Of a stretch of DNA of 64,000 nt, positions 31,701 to 45,000 are shown in pieces; within the stretch, counting starts at the first letter, position 1; every line of letters begins with the position of its first letter. The translations under genes and the position numbers were made by a program. The notes beneath the pieces are model-generated. The model did not search any database, was not told where the DNA came from, and worked only from the letters and a program-made list of their open reading frames with translations. The stretch lies in the NCBI GenBank assembly GCA_034509735.1, contig JACGWO010000006.1, forward strand, positions 38,231,655 to 38,295,654, given 5' to 3'. This DNA is from Sesamum alatum. Lineage: Eukaryota > Streptophyta > Magnoliopsida > Lamiales > Pedaliaceae.

Positions 31701-34700
31701 GACAGCTGTCTTTGAGTGCAAATGAAGAGATGTAATGTAGTCACACTTCAGAATGAAATTAACTCTTCAATTTTACTCATCATTATTCAAATAATTCTTC
31801 ATGGTACTTTGAGTTTCTTACTTTGTGGAATGATGGATCTTACAGGAATCTGATGATGGCAGTGGAATTACTGACGAGAAAATGGCATCGTTGTTAAAGA
31901 TGAATTTCTCTTTCGATGAAGTTGGGTTTGCTATGGATAGAATTGGTTCGTGAAAATGTCTGAACTCTGGACTTCAGTTTCTAAATCATGAAAACATGCT
32001 TCTTGTATTTGTTCACCTAACTAAATGTATGTGGAACCTTTCAGTATGACCATAAAAATCTGAAAAAAGAAAAGAAAAAAATAAAAGAAAACGAAATCTG
32101 ACCTTCAACACTTTCATGAGACAAACTTTTGGTCTGTTGTACTCTTGACAGTTTGATCTTTCAAGGCATAGTTTGCCTTCCAATACAATGTTCCAACGGA
32201 AATTGTTATGATTTCTTTGGTTTGACCTAGTGTCTTTACACACTAGATATTGCGGCACTCGTATTGTTGGTTCCAAATTCTAGTGTACTCTACTCAAGTA
32301 TTTGTGAGATAGGTTAGTTGTGAACTTTCTCGGCATTGTTCTTTAGCAAATAATGTTATGTTGAATCACAGGCAAACACGCTTCAATTGGTCAATTAATG
32401 GACTTCATCTTTGCTGCACGGATGGCCAAAAAGTATGAAAAAGATTCAAACCACCCATTTCCGGGGGATGAAGAAAGTAAAAAGGTCTTGCTCGATTCCT
32501 CTTTCTTGTTACCTTTTGATTAATTTGATGACTTCTGATGGTTTGTTGCATGGTCAGTCAAGTCATGATTGAATTTTTCAATCAGTCTATTAAGTTCTGG
32601 ATGAGAGTTCTAAGTTGTACCCTGCAATCCTGAGGTGTTGGCCATTTGTAGACTCCATTTACCATTTCTGGTCTGTAAACTTAGGGCTGAAGCTCTTGAT
32701 CTCCGAACTTGATTTGTCAGAGCATTTACACCAACATCCCTTTTTATGTGGTAGACTAGGAAAGCTTTTCTCGTTAATAACTTTTAGAAGTTGAACCGCT
32801 GTGCAAATATTGTTATTCTTGGATGGGGTTCAATGTGTTGGAAGGGAGTAAGACTAGTTAGATTCGGTTTTAGCAAACTGAACACCTTGTTTTACCTGCA
32901 AATGCTTGAGTTATGGAACTCTCAGATTTGTTGCCATGCAACCCTTTTATTTTTGCTCAATGATTTTGACATATATTCTATTTCAACTCAAGCTTTTTCG
33001 GACAGTTTGATTCCTTATCCAGACCCTAGCATATTCCTCATATTCCAAAGATTATCCCCCTCATAATGTATTAGCTTGTCTTTTGTATTTTACTGGAGTG
33101 CAAGTATCTTATTTTGTATAAAATCCCCTTGGAGATTGGCCAGCGGAGCACTTTTCAACCCAGAATAACTGGAAGTAGAGGGAAAAAAAAAAAAAAAATG
33201 TTTTTACATGTTTATATTCCACCTTTTTATGTTTTCTATTTTCTGCCTCATTCCTGAGCTCGGCAGCAAATTTTCAGGCCTACAGCAATGATACCTTGTT
33301 TGGTATTATGGAGAAGACGCTTCGATTGCTTGAAATGGGCTTTACTGAAAACGAAATTTCAGCAGCTTTTGAAAAATGCGGTGAGTTGATTAATGAAAAT
33401 CTGAAAAATATTAATGCTTATTTTACTAAGTTTACCTGTTGGCATTAGAAAACACCAACGAGAGAAAGACAGCTCTCTTCCTTTTTGTTTCTTCTTTCCT
33501 TTTCCACTGGGGGTTCTGTGTTTCTGTCTTTCTCTTGATAGGCAAAGAGGTAAAATATTAGTTTAGCATAATTAGTGAGTTCTCTGCTATTCTCTAAGTG
33601 ATGAAAAAGAAAATCTCCTTGTTGGAGAGGTTGTGAAAAGTATCTCCATACTCCTACTCCCACTCTGTTTCATATTCCCCATGCATTTTTTATCACTGCA
33701 AGTCTCTGATGCCTTCCTTTACTATGAGTAGGAAACTGAAAGGAATGAGTTGTACAAACTGGGAGGAAAATATTTGGGTACCTAGCAGTAAAGATAGCAG
33801 TTCGGGTGTATGTTGTGTGCAGTGTGCCATCACAAAAAATCGATCTTCTGAATTTTTTGTTCAGTGGATAGGTTTTCTCAATATAATGTGTTACCAGTAG
33901 TTGTCTCTGATAGTTTGTTTATGCAAAACTTTCAACTTCATCTATGATTGCCAATTCCATTAAACCGTGCTAAATAGGATTCTACCATTCCGTCACATAA
34001 AAATGTGGAACTTGAAGGTTCTCTGTTCTTCGTATGATTCTAAGGAGTCTGTAAAATCATGTACCATTACTTCGTAGTCTTTCTGAGTTGGTAATTGTGT
34101 ATCTTCTCTTATAACAATTTAGTTTCCTGTGCTTGTATTTCAGGTTCAGAAGCTCCTCTGCCGGAGCTTGCTGAATCAATTGTTGCTGCTGGTACTGGCC
34201 CTACTGCTGGTAAGGTAAGTGTCATTATTATAAGCATGTTTAGTGGCTTCCATAAATAACACCACCTTTCTTGTTGATGGCCAATAGTATCAATCCTGTT
34301 TTGCAGTATTCTTCAACTTCTTTGAGCAGCTCAAGTGTTCAAGTTAACTGTCGATCTTTGAAAAGAAAGGTGGGAGATTGCTTAATGGATCAGCCTTTTG
34401 ACTCGCTATATATAAAAACTGAGGAATACAGTTCAGATGTCATATCTCAAGTAGGGACTTCGGACTTGCTTGAAAAAATAAAAGGCAAGATGCCAAAAGA
34501 GGAATACGCAGATGAACCAAACAATTGGAAGACACCAAAGCAAGAGTTTACGGAAGAAACTGGCAACCCTGTTGGGCGGAGGTGGCTAGAAGCAAGAAGG
34601 GGAAACTCCACCACAACCAGTAATCGAGTGACGGCCTTGCAGAGACGGGTTAGCCTTATGGAAAGTCTAGAGGAAGATAGCAAGCCCACAATGTCCATAT

Positions 34701-35692
34701 CGAACCCCTCCAAGAGCCTTACTAGTGTGGTGGCTAAATCCCCATATTTTCTTTATGGAAATGTCACAAATTTATCTCACGAGTCTTGGGCCAAAATATC
34801 AAAGTTTTTGTATTCACTTCAGCCTGAATTTGTGAATACTCAATCCTACTCAGCCTTAAGCAGGAAGGAAGGCTATGTACACAACCTGCCCACTGAAGAT
34901 AGGTTTCACATTTTTCCAAAGGGACCAATGACTATAGAAGAAGCTTTACCCCGTACAAGAAAATGGTGGCCACCCTGGGATAACAGGAAGCAGCTGAGTT
35001 ACATCAACTGTGATACTAGTGGGATATCCTATCTATGTGACAAGCTCGGAAGAATGTTGGCTGAATCGAGAGGGCTTCCATCGGCTGAGCTGCAGAGAGA
35101 ACTTGTCCAGCAATGTGAGGCAAAGAGTCTTGTGTGGGTTGGCAATTACAAGTTGGCCCCAATAGAACCTGAAGATCTAGAACGCATTATGGGCTATCCG
35201 TTGCATCACAGCCGAGTTGTTGGATTTAGCTCGGAAGAAAGATTGAGATCGCTCAAACTCTCTTTTCAGACAGACACATTGGGGTACCATCTTTCTGTGC
35301 TGAGGCGGTTGTTTCCTGGAGGGGTAACTGTGTTATCATTCTTTAGCGGAATAGGTGGAGCTGAAGTTGCTTTACACCGACTGGGCATTCATTTGAAGGG
35401 CGTTGTGGCGGTGGAGTCTTGTGACACGAAGCGTAGAATTGTGAAGAAATGGTGGGAGCATAGTGGACAGAGTGGAGAGTTGATTCAGCTAGAGAACATC
35501 CACAAGTTATCAAGTAACAAACTGGAGGATTTGATAAAAAAGTTTGGGGGATTCGATATAGTGATATGTCAGAATCCATATTCGGGAGCAGATAGTGATA
35601 GGGTGGCACTGGCAGGTCTAGATTTTTCAATGTTTGTAGAGTTTGTAAGAGTTTTGCAGCGTGTAAGGTCTACAATGGAGAGAAATAGATGA
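28715..35692 (+). CDS. DRM3: DRM3-type DNA methyltransferase homologue, catalytic Cys replaced
   Basis: A homologue of the domains-rearranged methyltransferases of RNA-directed DNA methylation. The ATG (28715-28717) is the last codon of its exon. It joins 28834-28962, 29214-29310, 29558-29604, 30150-30239, 30733-30831, 31846-31945, 32372-32484, 33278-33380, 34144-34214 and 34307-35692, all in frame, giving about 745 residues. Three UBA domains are visible, near residues 57-95 (FIGMGFPPSIVDKAI), 167-205 (MNFSFDEVGFAMDRIG) and 235-280 (LLEMGFTENEI). The rearranged methyltransferase domain has VLSFFSGIGGAEVAL for motif I. At the catalytic PC position the sequence is NPYSG, so Tyr709 stands where the nucleophilic Cys should be. 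Arabidopsis DRM3 is a catalytically inactive paralogue that supports DRM2, and this gene fits that role. A nuclear chromatin factor is expected. Confidence 0.9.
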
Positions 35693-36830
35693 AACAAATT
35701 TTCCTTTGTGGTGGTAATAGCAGTTACTGGTAGTAACTAGTATGCATCATCATCATCATCATCATCTTCTGTGGTAGTATGTATTGCCATAATTCAAATT
35801 TGTAAGTTAAATTTGTTTGTGAATTATTCATACCACAACAGAATGATATATGGTTTCAATCAACCTTTATCCCGTTCCTACTTTAATAATAAAAAATGCC
35901 CCTTTAACTGTATTTATTTATTAATTGTTAACATATCCATCTTTTTAATTAATTAACTCTCTTAATAACTTTTTATTCATATTGATTATTAAAAAAAAAA
36001 TCAGGAGGCAAAATTGTTTTATGTGCTTATTTTTCATTTTCTTTGTAAAAATGACGGAATTTAAATTTATTTAAGATTTCAGAAAAAAGAATATTTGTTT
36101 ATGTTTTTATTTTAAACTCTTGAAAAGGGTGACAAGGTTTTTTTGTTTAAATTGGAGGGGGGGAGGGTGAAATGAACTTCTCTTCCCTTCCCTTATTGCG
36201 ACGTCAACAGCACAACAGTTTATGTATGTGTGTGTGAGATATAGATTGGATTTGGAGTGGAAGCAGACGGAACTCAGAAAATCGCAGCAGCTAACTCTTA
36301 TCATTTTTGCTTGCAGCGATCCTCTCTTTCTCCGATTACCAGTTTTGCCTTTGCCTTTCTGAATTTCTGAGTCTTGACACAGATTTTCCCAAGTTGTACA
36401 AATTCTGAGTTAATTTGGAGATTTCGGATCGCTCGCGCAAAGATGATGTGAGTTAATAATGCTTGGTAACGAGCCTCTACAGTGTAAACTCTGGTATATA
36501 TATATCTTCATCTGATCCTTATTCCATTTTATTACTGTAGCTATGAAAGACTTTGTCTCATAGATTTTAACATATTGTTGCATTGCATACACTTTGATCC
36601 TTTTCTCTCCTACTCTACTTATGCTTTGACTTGCATTTGCTTCTCTCCATCTCCATGTTGTTTATTTTCATCTCAGCTGCTGACTATTAACTATTTAGCT
36701 TGTTTATTTCATCTTGATTTTGTTTCCGGGCATTCCTTGGATTTGATTAGGATTTCATCTTGAACTACTTGTTTTATTCCATTATATAGGTAGATAATTT
36801 ACAACTGCAGATCTAAGACCCAATAATAAT
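35693..36830. other. Intergenic DNA with a first-exon-like segment
   Basis: A (CAT)n tract near 35744-35766 lies in the probable 3' UTR of the DRM3 gene. At 36200-36446 there is a leader-like stretch ending in an ATG-ATG followed by a GTGAGTT donor motif (36441-36452), but no downstream exon was found before the minus-strand transporter gene. It may be an orphan first exon, a non-coding RNA start or chance. Confidence 0.35.
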
Positions 36831-36889
36831 TATAGCAAACTAGATGAATAAAGGCGTGCGTGCCTGTTCTTGTAAATTTCTGGAATAGC

Positions 36890-39135
36890 TCAACTGTTGT
36901 GACCATCTTTATCTTTTTTAACTTTCTTGCTACTCTTCTTAAATGGGGAGTACCCTTTCTCCAACAACTTCTCCACCTCCGCAAACTGCAGCCCTTTAGT
37001 TTCTGGCACGAGGAAGAAAATAGCCACGAGTCCAATCACTGAAAACCCTGCAAACAATAGGAAGGTTCCAGAAGAACCCAGATGCTCAGTCAATGTTAAG
37101 AATGTCTCGCTGACCACAAGATTTGCACTCCAATTTGACACGGCAGCAATCCCTCCACCAAGCCCTCTGTACTTGAGTGGGTATATCTCAGAGTTGACAA
37201 TCCATGGGACAGTGCCCATGCCAGGGGAGTAGATAATGATGTACAAGCCCAGGAATATTACTGCCAAGAATCCAATCTTGCTCGGGCACCCTTCTGTATA
37301 CCATGTTCTTTTTGCTGCTCGGCATGCGCCTTTTACCGCATCATTCACTTCTAGACATGCCCCGGGTTCATACTGACAAGACAGATTTTGTAGAAAGACA
37401 ATAATTTCACTATCATCATTGAGAACAGAAAGAGGGTATTTTTGCAGTTCAAATGAAGTAGTTAGTTATATCAAGTTTCTTCAAAAGGTAAAAGTGGATA
37501 TAAGTTTGGACTTACTACGCCACCTGCTGCTGAGCAGTAACCGCATTCAGCTTGCTTTGACAAACATCTCATGCAGCCCCAAGCTGCTGCATCCTTGGCT
37601 TTGGTATAAGCTTGGCAAGTGGAATTACCACCGAAAAATGCAGTCTCTGTTGCGCTGATTTTGGGGGCAGTGGCAGAGGCTTGGTAAAAGACTATAGACA
37701 ACACCACAAGGCAGGCAATTATCCCAATCATAGAAATCATCATTAGTCTCCTCCTCCCATAGCGATCAACAAAGCACATGCTGACTACAGAGCCAATGGC
37801 ATTTAGGCCAGAAGTAATGAGAGCCAGTGCCATTGCTGTCTTGTTTGATGCGAATCCTGCAAACTGGATAATTGTTGGGCTGTAGTACATAACTGTGTTT
37901 ATACCCACAAACTGCTGAGCCACCTGAACCGTAATGCCAGCATACAGCGCCCTTCTGACTACATCATTCTGCCAGGCATGCTTCAGTTGACCAAAGAAGC
38001 CACCATCTGCCACTTGCTCCTGCTTCTCTTGCTCAATGGATTGTTGCAGGGATTGCAGCTCATCCTCAACTTCTTCTGGACGGTAAATTTTCTCTAAGAT
38101 GGACTTTGCGTCTTCCTCTTTACCCTGTTAGGCATTTGAAAAGACGAAACATAAATAACCACGGTGCATTCGTCTTTCTATCAGATTTAACATTCCTGAA
38201 AAGAGATAGGCTTACATTTCTGAAAAGCCATCTTGGAGACTCGGGGAGAGAGAGCATCAAAATAAACTGAATGACTGCAGGAAGACCAGCAATGCCGAGC
38301 ATCCAGCGCCATGTCCCGTTCACCTAAAAGGTGAACACAATAAAAAAGATTAATGTTTTATTACAATTACTTTCGTTGCTCTTATGAAATGGCACAGAAA
38401 AAAGGGTGAGAAAAACTTACATGGGTGAATGCTAGATTGATAAGATATGAGAGAAACTGGCCTCCAGTGATGAGAAAACCGTTGGTGCTGACAAGTGCGC
38501 CTCTAATCCTGTGAGGGGAAGCTTCTGAAATGTAAAGAGGAGCAGTCATAGAAGCCATCCCAACTCCCAATCCCACAAAAACTCTACCAAGGACGATCAT
38601 CCATGGGGCTGGAGCAGCAGCCATAATAATTGCACCAGCAAAGAAGAGAATATCAGCTACCATAATTGATATTCTTCTTCCAAACCGGTCGTTCATCCAT
38701 CCACCGATTGCAGCACCAAAGATGGCACCAGCAACAGCCATGCTCACTATGGTTTCCTATAAAATGCATGCAGAAAGGTAAAAGAGGAGTTAGAATGGTA
38801 GAAAAGGTGATTGCGGATGTGATATAATATAATTACCTGTAGCCATGTCTTCTTATCGACGACTGGAAAATCCTCTCTTATGTAGAGGAGGGCACCAGAA
38901 ATAACACCTGCACCACCAAAAAATAGTTGAAGTAAATAAATTGTGATGAGGAGAAAATTAAAGGAATGGGGAGAAGGAGATGAGGGTGTTAACTGTTACC
39001 AGTATCATATCCAAAGAGGAGGCCTCCGATTCCAGCTGATAAGGCTAACCTCATAATATAAGGTGTTCTCCATGATGTCTTCCAGCATTCGGTGAACTCA
39101 GTTTTGTCTGCCTGTGAGACTCCTGCCTCAACCAT
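36890..39135 (-). CDS. INT4: Inositol transporter (INT4/INT2-like, MFS sugar-porter family)
   Basis: A proton-coupled myo-inositol carrier of the major facilitator superfamily. Minus-strand exons 39135-39000, 38907-38837, 38756-38421, 38323-38216, 38124-37516 and 37372-36890 join to about 580 residues, close to Arabidopsis INT4. Sugar-porter signatures are present: [15 protein letters not shown] in helix 1, DRFGRR after helix 2, PESPRWL before the central loop, a [14 protein letters not shown] block in helix 7, DRYGRRRL and PETKG. An extended Cys-rich loop ([14 protein letters not shown]) between helices 9 and 10 matches the PSI-like loop of INT2/INT4 types. INT4 acts at the plasma membrane; assignment to INT4 over INT2 is by resemblance only. 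A (CTG)n tract at about 39203-39227 lies in the 5' leader. Confidence 0.9.
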
Positions 39136-39299
39136 TTTGCTCTACTAGCTAAACAAAAAGGAACAACAGCCAATTCTTTGAAAGAGACAACAACAGAGTA
39201 TTGTTGCTGCTGCTGCTGCTGCTGCTCATACAAGAATATTGGCATATATGGCAGAGTTGTTTTCTCTTGTGCCTGCGTAACCCTTTGCTGCTCTATTTC

Positions 39300-39900
39300 T
39301 CTTTCAAAGAATTAACTTTTTTTTTTTTTTTTTTTTCTGTTTTTTGCTGTTTTCTTATTTTTTTAGGTTTTTTTTTTTTTTTTTTTTTTTCTGAATGTGG
39401 AGGGAACAAACAATTAATGTTATTATGTACAGTAGTAAGCTAGATAGACAGAAGAAGAAGTTGGTTGATGTTATGCATCCTTTATATACATACTATGCAT
39501 ACACATGTGAGAGCAGGAGCAGGAGCAGGACAACAACAATCAAATTAATTTGGGGCCATAAACTAAAAGCACTCTACTAGCTATATTTAGTGGGAAGGAA
39601 TGAGTGTTCCTTCCCCCAACATCAAACTCATCTTAAATGTTCACAAGAATGCAGATAATTTAGGCGATATTTATGTTTGATCCATTACCCCTACGTGCAC
39701 CTAATCAGCTGCAATTGACCGTCCAACCATGCATGCATTAATCTAATTTATTATATCTTTCTTTTTTAATACTGAGATTGAGATTGAGAAATTAAAGGCA
39801 CATTAATACTGAGTTAATTTTGTGGGAGTGGGTAAGAGAGTGATAGCCAGAGCCCAATTAGTAGTTTAGCTAGTAGGAAAAGGCCCAAATGAAGTATGTA
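39300..39900. other. Intergenic DNA between divergent genes
   Basis: The transporter (minus) and the peroxiredoxin (plus) are divergently transcribed. The space between them has two long T runs (about 39318-39336 and 39369-39390) and a GAGCAG repeat near 39511-39528. No gene was supported. Confidence 0.5.
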
Positions 39901-39943
39901 TATTGTATATGTATAGTCCCACCTACTATATATATATATATAT

Positions 39944-40057
39944 ACGTGGAAGCAGAATAAGGTATTGGTGGTGCATGCAACCATCTACCAGTGCCACCGC
40001 AACTGCCACGTTCTCTTCATGCGGACTACATCTTCGATTCTTATTCTCCTTTATATA
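39944..40057 (+). promoter_or_regulatory. Seed/ABA-type promoter of the 1-Cys peroxiredoxin
   Basis: Two ACGTGG ABRE cores are present, at 39944-39949 and, reversed, at 40007-40012. An RY motif (CATGCA, 39974-39979) lies between them. A TATA motif (TTATATA, 40051-40057) is about 70 bases before the start codon. RY plus ABRE elements are the binding sites of ABI3- and ABI5-type regulators in seeds, in line with the known seed expression of this family. Confidence 0.6.
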
Positions 40058-40128
40058 CCAATAAGTCTTGTGTAATTGGTATGAATAGAAGATTGATTTG
40101 AAAGATCTATCTATCAAGAAATTCATCA

Positions 40129-40797
40129 ATGCCAGGTCTTACCATTGGAGACACTCTCCCTGATCTTGAAGTAGAAACCACACATGGAAAGCTCAAACTC
40201 CACGACTATGTGGGCAACAGCTTCACCATCATCTTCTCTCATCCAGGGGACTTCACTCCCGTTTGCACCACCGAACTTGGGATGATGGCTGCATATGCCC
40301 CCAAGTTTGCGGAGAGAGGCGTCAAGCTTTTGGGCCTCTCTGCTGATGATGTCCAATCCCACAATGACTGGATCAAGGACATCGAAGCCTACAACAAGGG
40401 GCATAAGGTCAACTACCCCATCGCTGCCGATCCCAACAGACAGATAATAAAGCAGCTGAACATGGTGGATCCAGATGAGAAGGACTCCTCCGGCCAAAAC
40501 ACCCCATCTCGTGCTTTGCATATAGTTGGACCAGACAAGAAAATAAAGTTGAGCTTTCTGTACCCTGCTAGTACGGGTCGCAACATGGACGAAGTGTTGA
40601 GGGTGGTGGATTCCTTGCACAAGGCTTCTCATCACAAGATTGCGACTCCTGCCAACTGGAAGCCGGGGGATCCAGTGGTCATCTCACCCACTGTCTCCAA
40701 CGAAGAGGCTAAACAGATGTTCCCTCAGGGATACGAAACTGCACATCTCCCTTCTAACAAGGACTACCTGCGTTTCACCAACCTCCATGACACCTGA
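40129..40797 (+). CDS. PER1: 1-Cys peroxiredoxin (PER1)
   Basis: A thiol peroxidase of the Prx6 type that reduces hydrogen peroxide and lipid peroxides; plant members accumulate in embryo and aleurone and protect dormant seed. A single uninterrupted frame encodes 222 residues, close to the usual 216-220. The peroxidatic Cys lies in [14 protein letters not shown]. There is no second resolving Cys motif, as expected for the 1-Cys type. The C-terminal domain has [16 protein letters not shown] and ends in the usual [12 protein letters not shown] tail. The promoter carries RY and ABRE motifs. No introns are needed and no lesions were seen. This is the last ordinary host gene before the transposon and viral array. 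Confidence 0.96.
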   Translation: MPGLTIGDTLPDLEVETTHGKLKLHDYVGNSFTIIFSHPGDFTPVCTTELGMMAAYAPKFAERGVKLLGLSADDVQSHNDWIKDIEAYNKGHKVNYPIAADPNRQIIKQLNMVDPDEKDSSGQNTPSRALHIVGPDKKIKLSFLYPASTGRNMDEVLRVVDSLHKASHHKIATPANWKPGDPVVISPTVSNEEAKQMFPQGYETAHLPSNKDYLRFTNLHDT

Positions 40798-42150
40798 CAT
40801 CATCGTTACATCATGCTTCTGTCTATCTTTCTTCTAATTATTACATAGATATATATATGTTTATACATATATAATCCTTGGTATCATCGATCAAGTACTA
40901 CCTCTAGCTAGCTACGCTGCGTGCCTTGTCTGTACTTAAAAGAATCATATATAATAATCTTCTTATTCAATAAGATTTTCAGGATCGATCGAATTATTAT
41001 ATATCTTTTGCTCATTAATTTTCTTTAAGGGCAAATTGCAGGGAGCCCTCCTGTGATAGCGATAATATCCCCTGAGTTTGTAAAAAAGGGCAAGTCTGTG
41101 TTTGATGAAGTTTAAAAACTTGAATAAATGCATAACTGAACAATAAAAGTTTTTAAAAGTAAATAAATACCCTAAATTTTCAGTTGGTCAATTTACAATG
41201 TTCCACTTCGAACTTGCTTCAATCAAAACACAAATATTCATCATTTGCAACTCAGAAACAAAAATAAAATGTGGGTGCACTTTCATGATTCCACCAAAAT
41301 AAATCCAATATAATTTATGTTTATACTTTGATAAAAAAACACTACAAAAGTCCATATCAGGGCCTCTAAGGCCTCTTTTTTGCCTTATTCTTAATATTCT
41401 GCAACACTTTTTTTCTTTTTTGCCTTATTCTTAATATTCTGCAACACTTTTTTGCCTTATTCTTAATATTCTGCAACACTTGTTCAATGATGGGCATTTT
41501 GTTCCTCTTCCTAGCTACATTTGCACTTGAAGAACCTGCAACAGGTGGTAGGTTTTTGACTGGTTTTTGTGTTGAGGCATGTTGTCTTTGTTTCCCCAAC
41601 AAATGCAGTGTTCCTAGGGTCTTTATATGTCACTCTTTTCTGCAGTTGACACCAACAAATTAGTATGCAAAAATCACAGGCTTGTAGAAAAATTTTCCCA
41701 AAATTATAGTGAATAAATTTTACCTTTGAGGGTTCAGATCTGTGCTTTGGCCTGCTTTCCCTATCCCCTTCCTCCAAAAGATGATTCCTTCTACAAGAAG
41801 AGTAAAAAATCAACAGATCTGAAAATTATACTTCTGGAGTTCTGAAAAACATAATTAACAGATCTGAAAATGTCGTACCCTGTTACTTGTTTCTTGTTGA
41901 GATTGTTCTTGATTTTGTTGAGGAATTTCTTGATTTTCTGCTGCCACTTGCTGCAAAAAAAAAAAAAAAAAAAAAGTAGCATTGTCAAAATAGAACAATA
42001 ATTGAAAAGCTCATTTTATTTTACAATTATTTACACTTGCTGCAAGTTTCTGAGATGGTGGTGGAGCTTGAGATCCTTGAGTAGGCAGTTCATCAACTGT
42101 TGCAGGGCCCTATAAGATGCAAAACTGAAAACAAATTAGTAACATAATAT

Positions 42151-45000
42151 TTAAGAATTCAAAGTAAATTCATAATTAAATGTATTTGTCTTGTAAAATT
42201 TTGAGTTAGGATGGGTGGAACTCTTGCAGCCAATTCTGTTGTGGCCAATTTCCATGCAATTACTGCAAGTATGAGTTAAACCCTTTCTAGTGGAAGGATT
42301 TTGGATCTCATCAGGACCCCTTCTCCTCATCTTCTTGGGTTTGCCCCTTAGCTTCTTCAACTTAGGTGGCTTCAATGGTTCATAGGGGGTTTTGATGTAG
42401 TCCTTCACCCCTGGAACATGTATCATTTCTGCATACACCTTGAGATAGGTGTCTTTCTTGTACCAATCCTCCACAAACTCCTCCAAGTTTTGTCTCCTAC
42501 TTGAGATTGCAACACAAGCATGTGCACAAGGATAACCACAAAGTTGAAACATTCCACAAGAACATTTTTTTTTTTTATCCAAATCAACAACAAACCTATC
42601 CAAAAACTGGTCAACTTCAAATTCAGCCTCTCCACTCCATCTGACAAAACAGTTTCTGGCAATTGCTTGTTGCTTGTTAAGCTTCTTCAGAATGTTTGGG
42701 CATATGTTCCCTGAATATTTTTCCATACCCTCTTTTTTCTGTTGAACCTTAGACATAAGTTTAGTCCTTATCCACTCTAGTATTGTGATAATTGGCTTGT
42801 CTCTTGCATCCAAAATGTAGTTGTTGAAACTTTCACTCAGATTGTTTACTAAAATATCACATTTACTGTGTGTTGGAAAGAAGGACCTACACCAATGCTC
42901 ATAAGGTATTTTTTTCAACCACTCAGCTACAGTATCAATTGAAACTGATGTTTTAGGGTCCAATTCTTCAATTTTTTTCATGTATGTTTCAAAATCCTTT
43001 TTATTGGCTGTAGATGCAGCCCTCCAAAATATTGCTTAAGCTCCTGAGACTTAAACTTCACCTTGAAGTTTTGGTACATGTGTCTCAAACAGTACCTATT
43101 TTCACTCTCAGGCACCAATTCTTTCAATGCTTCAATTAACCCTTTCTGTCTATCTGAAATGAAACTCCATTTTGCAGTTCCCATTCCCCCTATGTCATCT
43201 AGCAACTCCTACAAAAACCATTGCCATGTCGGTCTATTTTCAACAGGTACAACAGCAATGGCTATGGGAACCATATTGTCATTTCCATCCCTCCCAATAG
43301 CCACCAATAACTGCCCTTTATAGCATGTTTTTAAAAAATAGTCATCCAGGCCAATGATTGGCCTACAACCAGACAGGAAAACAACTTTCATTGCAAACAA
43401 ACTGAAGTATAATTTTTCAAAGACAGGAGGATTTGAGCCATCAACCTTTTTTAACAACAGTTTGGACCCAGGATTATGTTTCCTAATTGTTTCAAAGTAG
43501 TCCCACAATTTTTCAAACTGGTGTGAATCTGCCCCCTTATTGCCTCAAGTGCAGCCCTTTTTGCCCTTGTTACTCTCCATCTAGTGACTTCCACATTGCA
43601 CTTTCTTAAGATTGTATTCTTCAATTGAGATATTGGAATGTTTGGATTATCCCTAACCATGTTTTCCAATCTTTTTGCCAAATAAGAAGAATTTGCAAGA
43701 CTGTTGTCATAAGTCCTTGCACAAGTGTGTTCACCCTTGATTGTTTTGATTTGAAAAGTAGGACCTTTCATGATGGGTGATGCATACATTCTCCATTGAC
43801 ACCCATCATGTTTGCACTTCGCAGTGATCTTACGATTTTCATTCTTTAAAAACTCAATGTCATACCCCTTTCTTACACACCAATCTCTTAAAACCTCCAT
43901 ATACTGCTGAGCATTTTCAAAAGTTAACCCAACCACAAATTCCAGATTCTTCAAACTTGTATTTTCTTTAAAAACGGGATGTTTTGGGTTCCCCGCTTCA
44001 TCATTTATCAGACACATGCAAACCCTCAATGTCGGACTCATCCCCAGAATAACTATACCACTCTGCCTCTCCAATTATGTCAGCTGTTTCAGTATTCTTT
44101 TTCTTCAGTTTTCTCCGTTTCTTTACAATTTTCTTCAATTTCTTCATTAAATGTTTTTTGCTGGGATTCTTACTCATGAATATGTCATTATCACTAGAAT
44201 CTTCAAGGTCTTCTAAACAAAAACTAGGGGCCTCATCACTATCATCAAATGTATCAGCAGGTTGGACATAATCAGAGTCAAAGGAGTCATCAAACTCTGA
44301 CTCTGATATGTCAGCTGAATTTTGATTTTGAGTAATTTTTCTCTTACCCTTGTTCAGTCCCTTAACCTCACTTACACCTTTTTTCTCAACCCCTGGCCCA
44401 ACCCTTTCTTCAGTTACACTTGCAGCACCCTCAACCCCTCCCTCAACCCCTTCCTCAACCCCTTTAGGTGCAGCACCCTCAACCCCTCCCTCAACCCTTC
44501 TTCAGTTACACCTGCAACACCCTCAACCCCTGTCCCAACACCTTCTTCATCAACCCTTTCTCCCTCAAATTCCCTAATATCATCAAAGTTTATCCCTTCT
44601 AACATTCCAATGATTTCCTCATCATTTTTAGTTATGATTTCATTCCACTCACTATCTAACAGTAGCATAGACTCCCCTTCTTCCTCAATCACATAAATTT
44701 CAACAGGAATGTCCAACCCTTTGTATGCATTTTGTAAATCAACACAACAAAGGTCTGGACATTCACTATTTATCATCCTCAGACCCATATCAAACCCCAT
44801 CCCTGGCCTTTTGTAATAAAATCTTATGCAATTACTTCTTTCCCCACATTGTCCATACATTCCCCCCAGTTCAAGCAGTCCTAAGTAATCAAGATCAACA
44901 TCCTCAAATACATGTTTTCTACCCCCTATGTATTTATGAGTAGGAGAAGACACAAAGTGTCCACCCCACCAAAACTCAATGGTATGAGTTTCAAAGTTCT
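42151..45000 (-). pseudogene. MULE transposase, broken
   Basis: In order on the minus strand: an N-terminal PB1-like region (from about 45000, GRKHVFEDVDLDYLGLLELG), a low-complexity acidic and Lys-rich linker, and a MuDR DNA-binding part (44074-43540, CKHDGCQWRMYASP). Then come the DDE transposase region (43508-42978, LSGCRPIIGLDDYFLKTCYKG and FISDRQKGLIEAL) and a C-terminal SWIM finger (CSCGMFQLCGYPCAHACVAI) with a zinc knuckle (CSNCMEIGHNRIGC) ending at 42151. Lesions are a one-base change in a G run near 43540, an in-frame TAG near 43209 and a one-base shift near 43018. The part before 44074 is also in another frame. The few lesions suggest fairly recent decay. Confidence 0.85.
44420..44545. 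repeat. CCTCAACCC repeats inside the MULE coding region
   Basis: Short units of the CCTCAACCCCT(C/T)(C/T) type recur, with a longer duplication of the block GCAGCACCCTCAACCCCTCC. On the minus strand they encode GLREGL-type repeats in the linker between the N-terminal and DNA-binding regions. Confidence 0.7.

Noticed and set aside
28715..35692. Active DRM2 methyltransferase
   Set aside because: The catalytic Cys position is Tyr and the surrounding motif differs from active DRM enzymes, which fits DRM3.
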